A DNA stretch of 5,634 bases, taken from NCBI GenBank assembly GCA_016214425.1, contig JACRON010000032.1:1-5634 (forward strand). Direction: 5' to 3'. The notes under the pieces were generated by a model. The model was not told the origin of the DNA. It did not search any database and was given only the letters and a program-made list of their open reading frames with translations. Numbering within the stretch: the stretch's first letter is position 1; each line of letters opens with the position of its first letter. The stretch comes from Nitrospirota bacterium (GTDB lineage Bacteria; Nitrospirota; CAKKRA01; 9FT-COMBO-42-15). Positions 5,464 through 5,634 of the stretch are shown here, one piece after another. The position numbers and the translations under genes were made by a program.

Positions 5464-5634
5464 CTATTGCCCCTTTCCATTTGGTTTTACTGGTATAAGT
5501 ATGCCCACTGTCCTGTTCTTTTCTGTGAAATATGTCTTTGCAGCACGCATTATATCTTCCTTTGTCACCCTTCTTATATTGTCTACATAGGCATCAAGGT
5601 ATTTATAGCCGATGCCTATTGTCTCAAGTTGCCC
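5464..5634 (-). CDS. M16-family peptidase, C-terminal end only (probable zinc-binding partner)
   Basis: Translation of the minus strand from base 5634 gives 56 residues with no stop, then TAG at 5466-5464. It starts GQLETIGIGYKYLD, continues through VTKEDIMRAAKTYF and ends RTVGILIPVKPNGKGQ. The segment 'V-T-K-E-D-I-x-x-A-A-K-x-Y-F/L ... x-V-G-I-L-x-P' is the usual last helix and strand of M16B peptidases, and the complete M16 gene downstream ends in a parallel way (VTKEDILKAAKKYL...LLVVV). The N-terminus, signal peptide and zinc site lie outside the window. Since the downstream subunit lacks HXXEH, this one probably carries it; that is inference from known pairs. The stop is directly followed by the next ATG with no spacer, so the genes should be translationally coupled. 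Confidence 0.85.
   Translation of the reverse strand, partial: GQLETIGIGYKYLDAYVDNIRRVTKEDIMRAAKTYFTEKNRTVGILIPVKPNGKGQ

Noticed and set aside
5150..5590. Plus-strand open frame of 146 codons opposite the M16 genes
   Set aside because: It is antisense to two well-supported M16 coding regions, crosses their junction, and resembles no family; it is a frame shadow.

Overview
The window comes from the chromosome of a bacterium of moderate GC content (low 40s percent, by eye). It is dense with housekeeping-type genes and has repeat-filled gaps. An N-terminal signal peptide on an M16 peptidase homologue fits an envelope with an exported protease pair. The intergenic repeats (CCCTCACC...GGGAGAGGGAA and ATTCCCGC...GCGGGAAT) resemble those I associate with environmental lineages such as Nitrospirota or former Deltaproteobacteria. 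That placement is an impression and cannot be proven from this sequence.

Layout, plus strand. Bases 1-44 hold the last 13 codons, plus a partial codon, of a gene ending WRAQVIFDV, which looks like the C-terminus of archease. A 113-base gap with palindromic repeats follows, then a complete RtcB RNA ligase (158-1612, GTG start) with every metal-binding residue and the guanylylated histidine in place. Archease is the known activator of RtcB, so the left end reads as an RNA-ligation module. Bases 1613-1824 are non-coding and consist almost wholly of inverted repeats. Next comes a tight three-gene run: a YkgJ-family cysteine-cluster protein (1825-2355, TTG start), glycerol-3-phosphate dehydrogenase GpsA (2345-3346, GTG start, overlapping the previous gene by 11 bases) and LarB (3350-4108, 3 bases after gpsA). 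GpsA supplies sn-glycerol 3-phosphate for phospholipids. LarB makes the pyridinium precursor of the nickel-pincer cofactor. The substrate of the YkgJ-like protein is unknown.

Layout, minus strand. From the right edge come the last 56 codons of one M16-family protein (5464-5634, partial), followed with no spacer by a complete M16 protein with a signal peptide (4126-5463). The complete protein has lost the HXXEH zinc site but keeps the C-terminal R/Y pair. This is the pattern of the non-metal-binding subunit of heterodimeric M16B peptidases, so the truncated upstream gene is probably the zinc-bearing partner. The two gene sets converge with only 17 bases between stop codons.

I see no mobile element with a transposase, no CRISPR array, no RNA gene and no clearly new biological system. 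The most unusual thing is a family of G/C-rich palindromes sitting the same distance ahead of two unrelated genes. The sequence joining palindrome to Shine-Dalgarno site is also shared, so the repeat may have supplied the ribosome-binding site to both.
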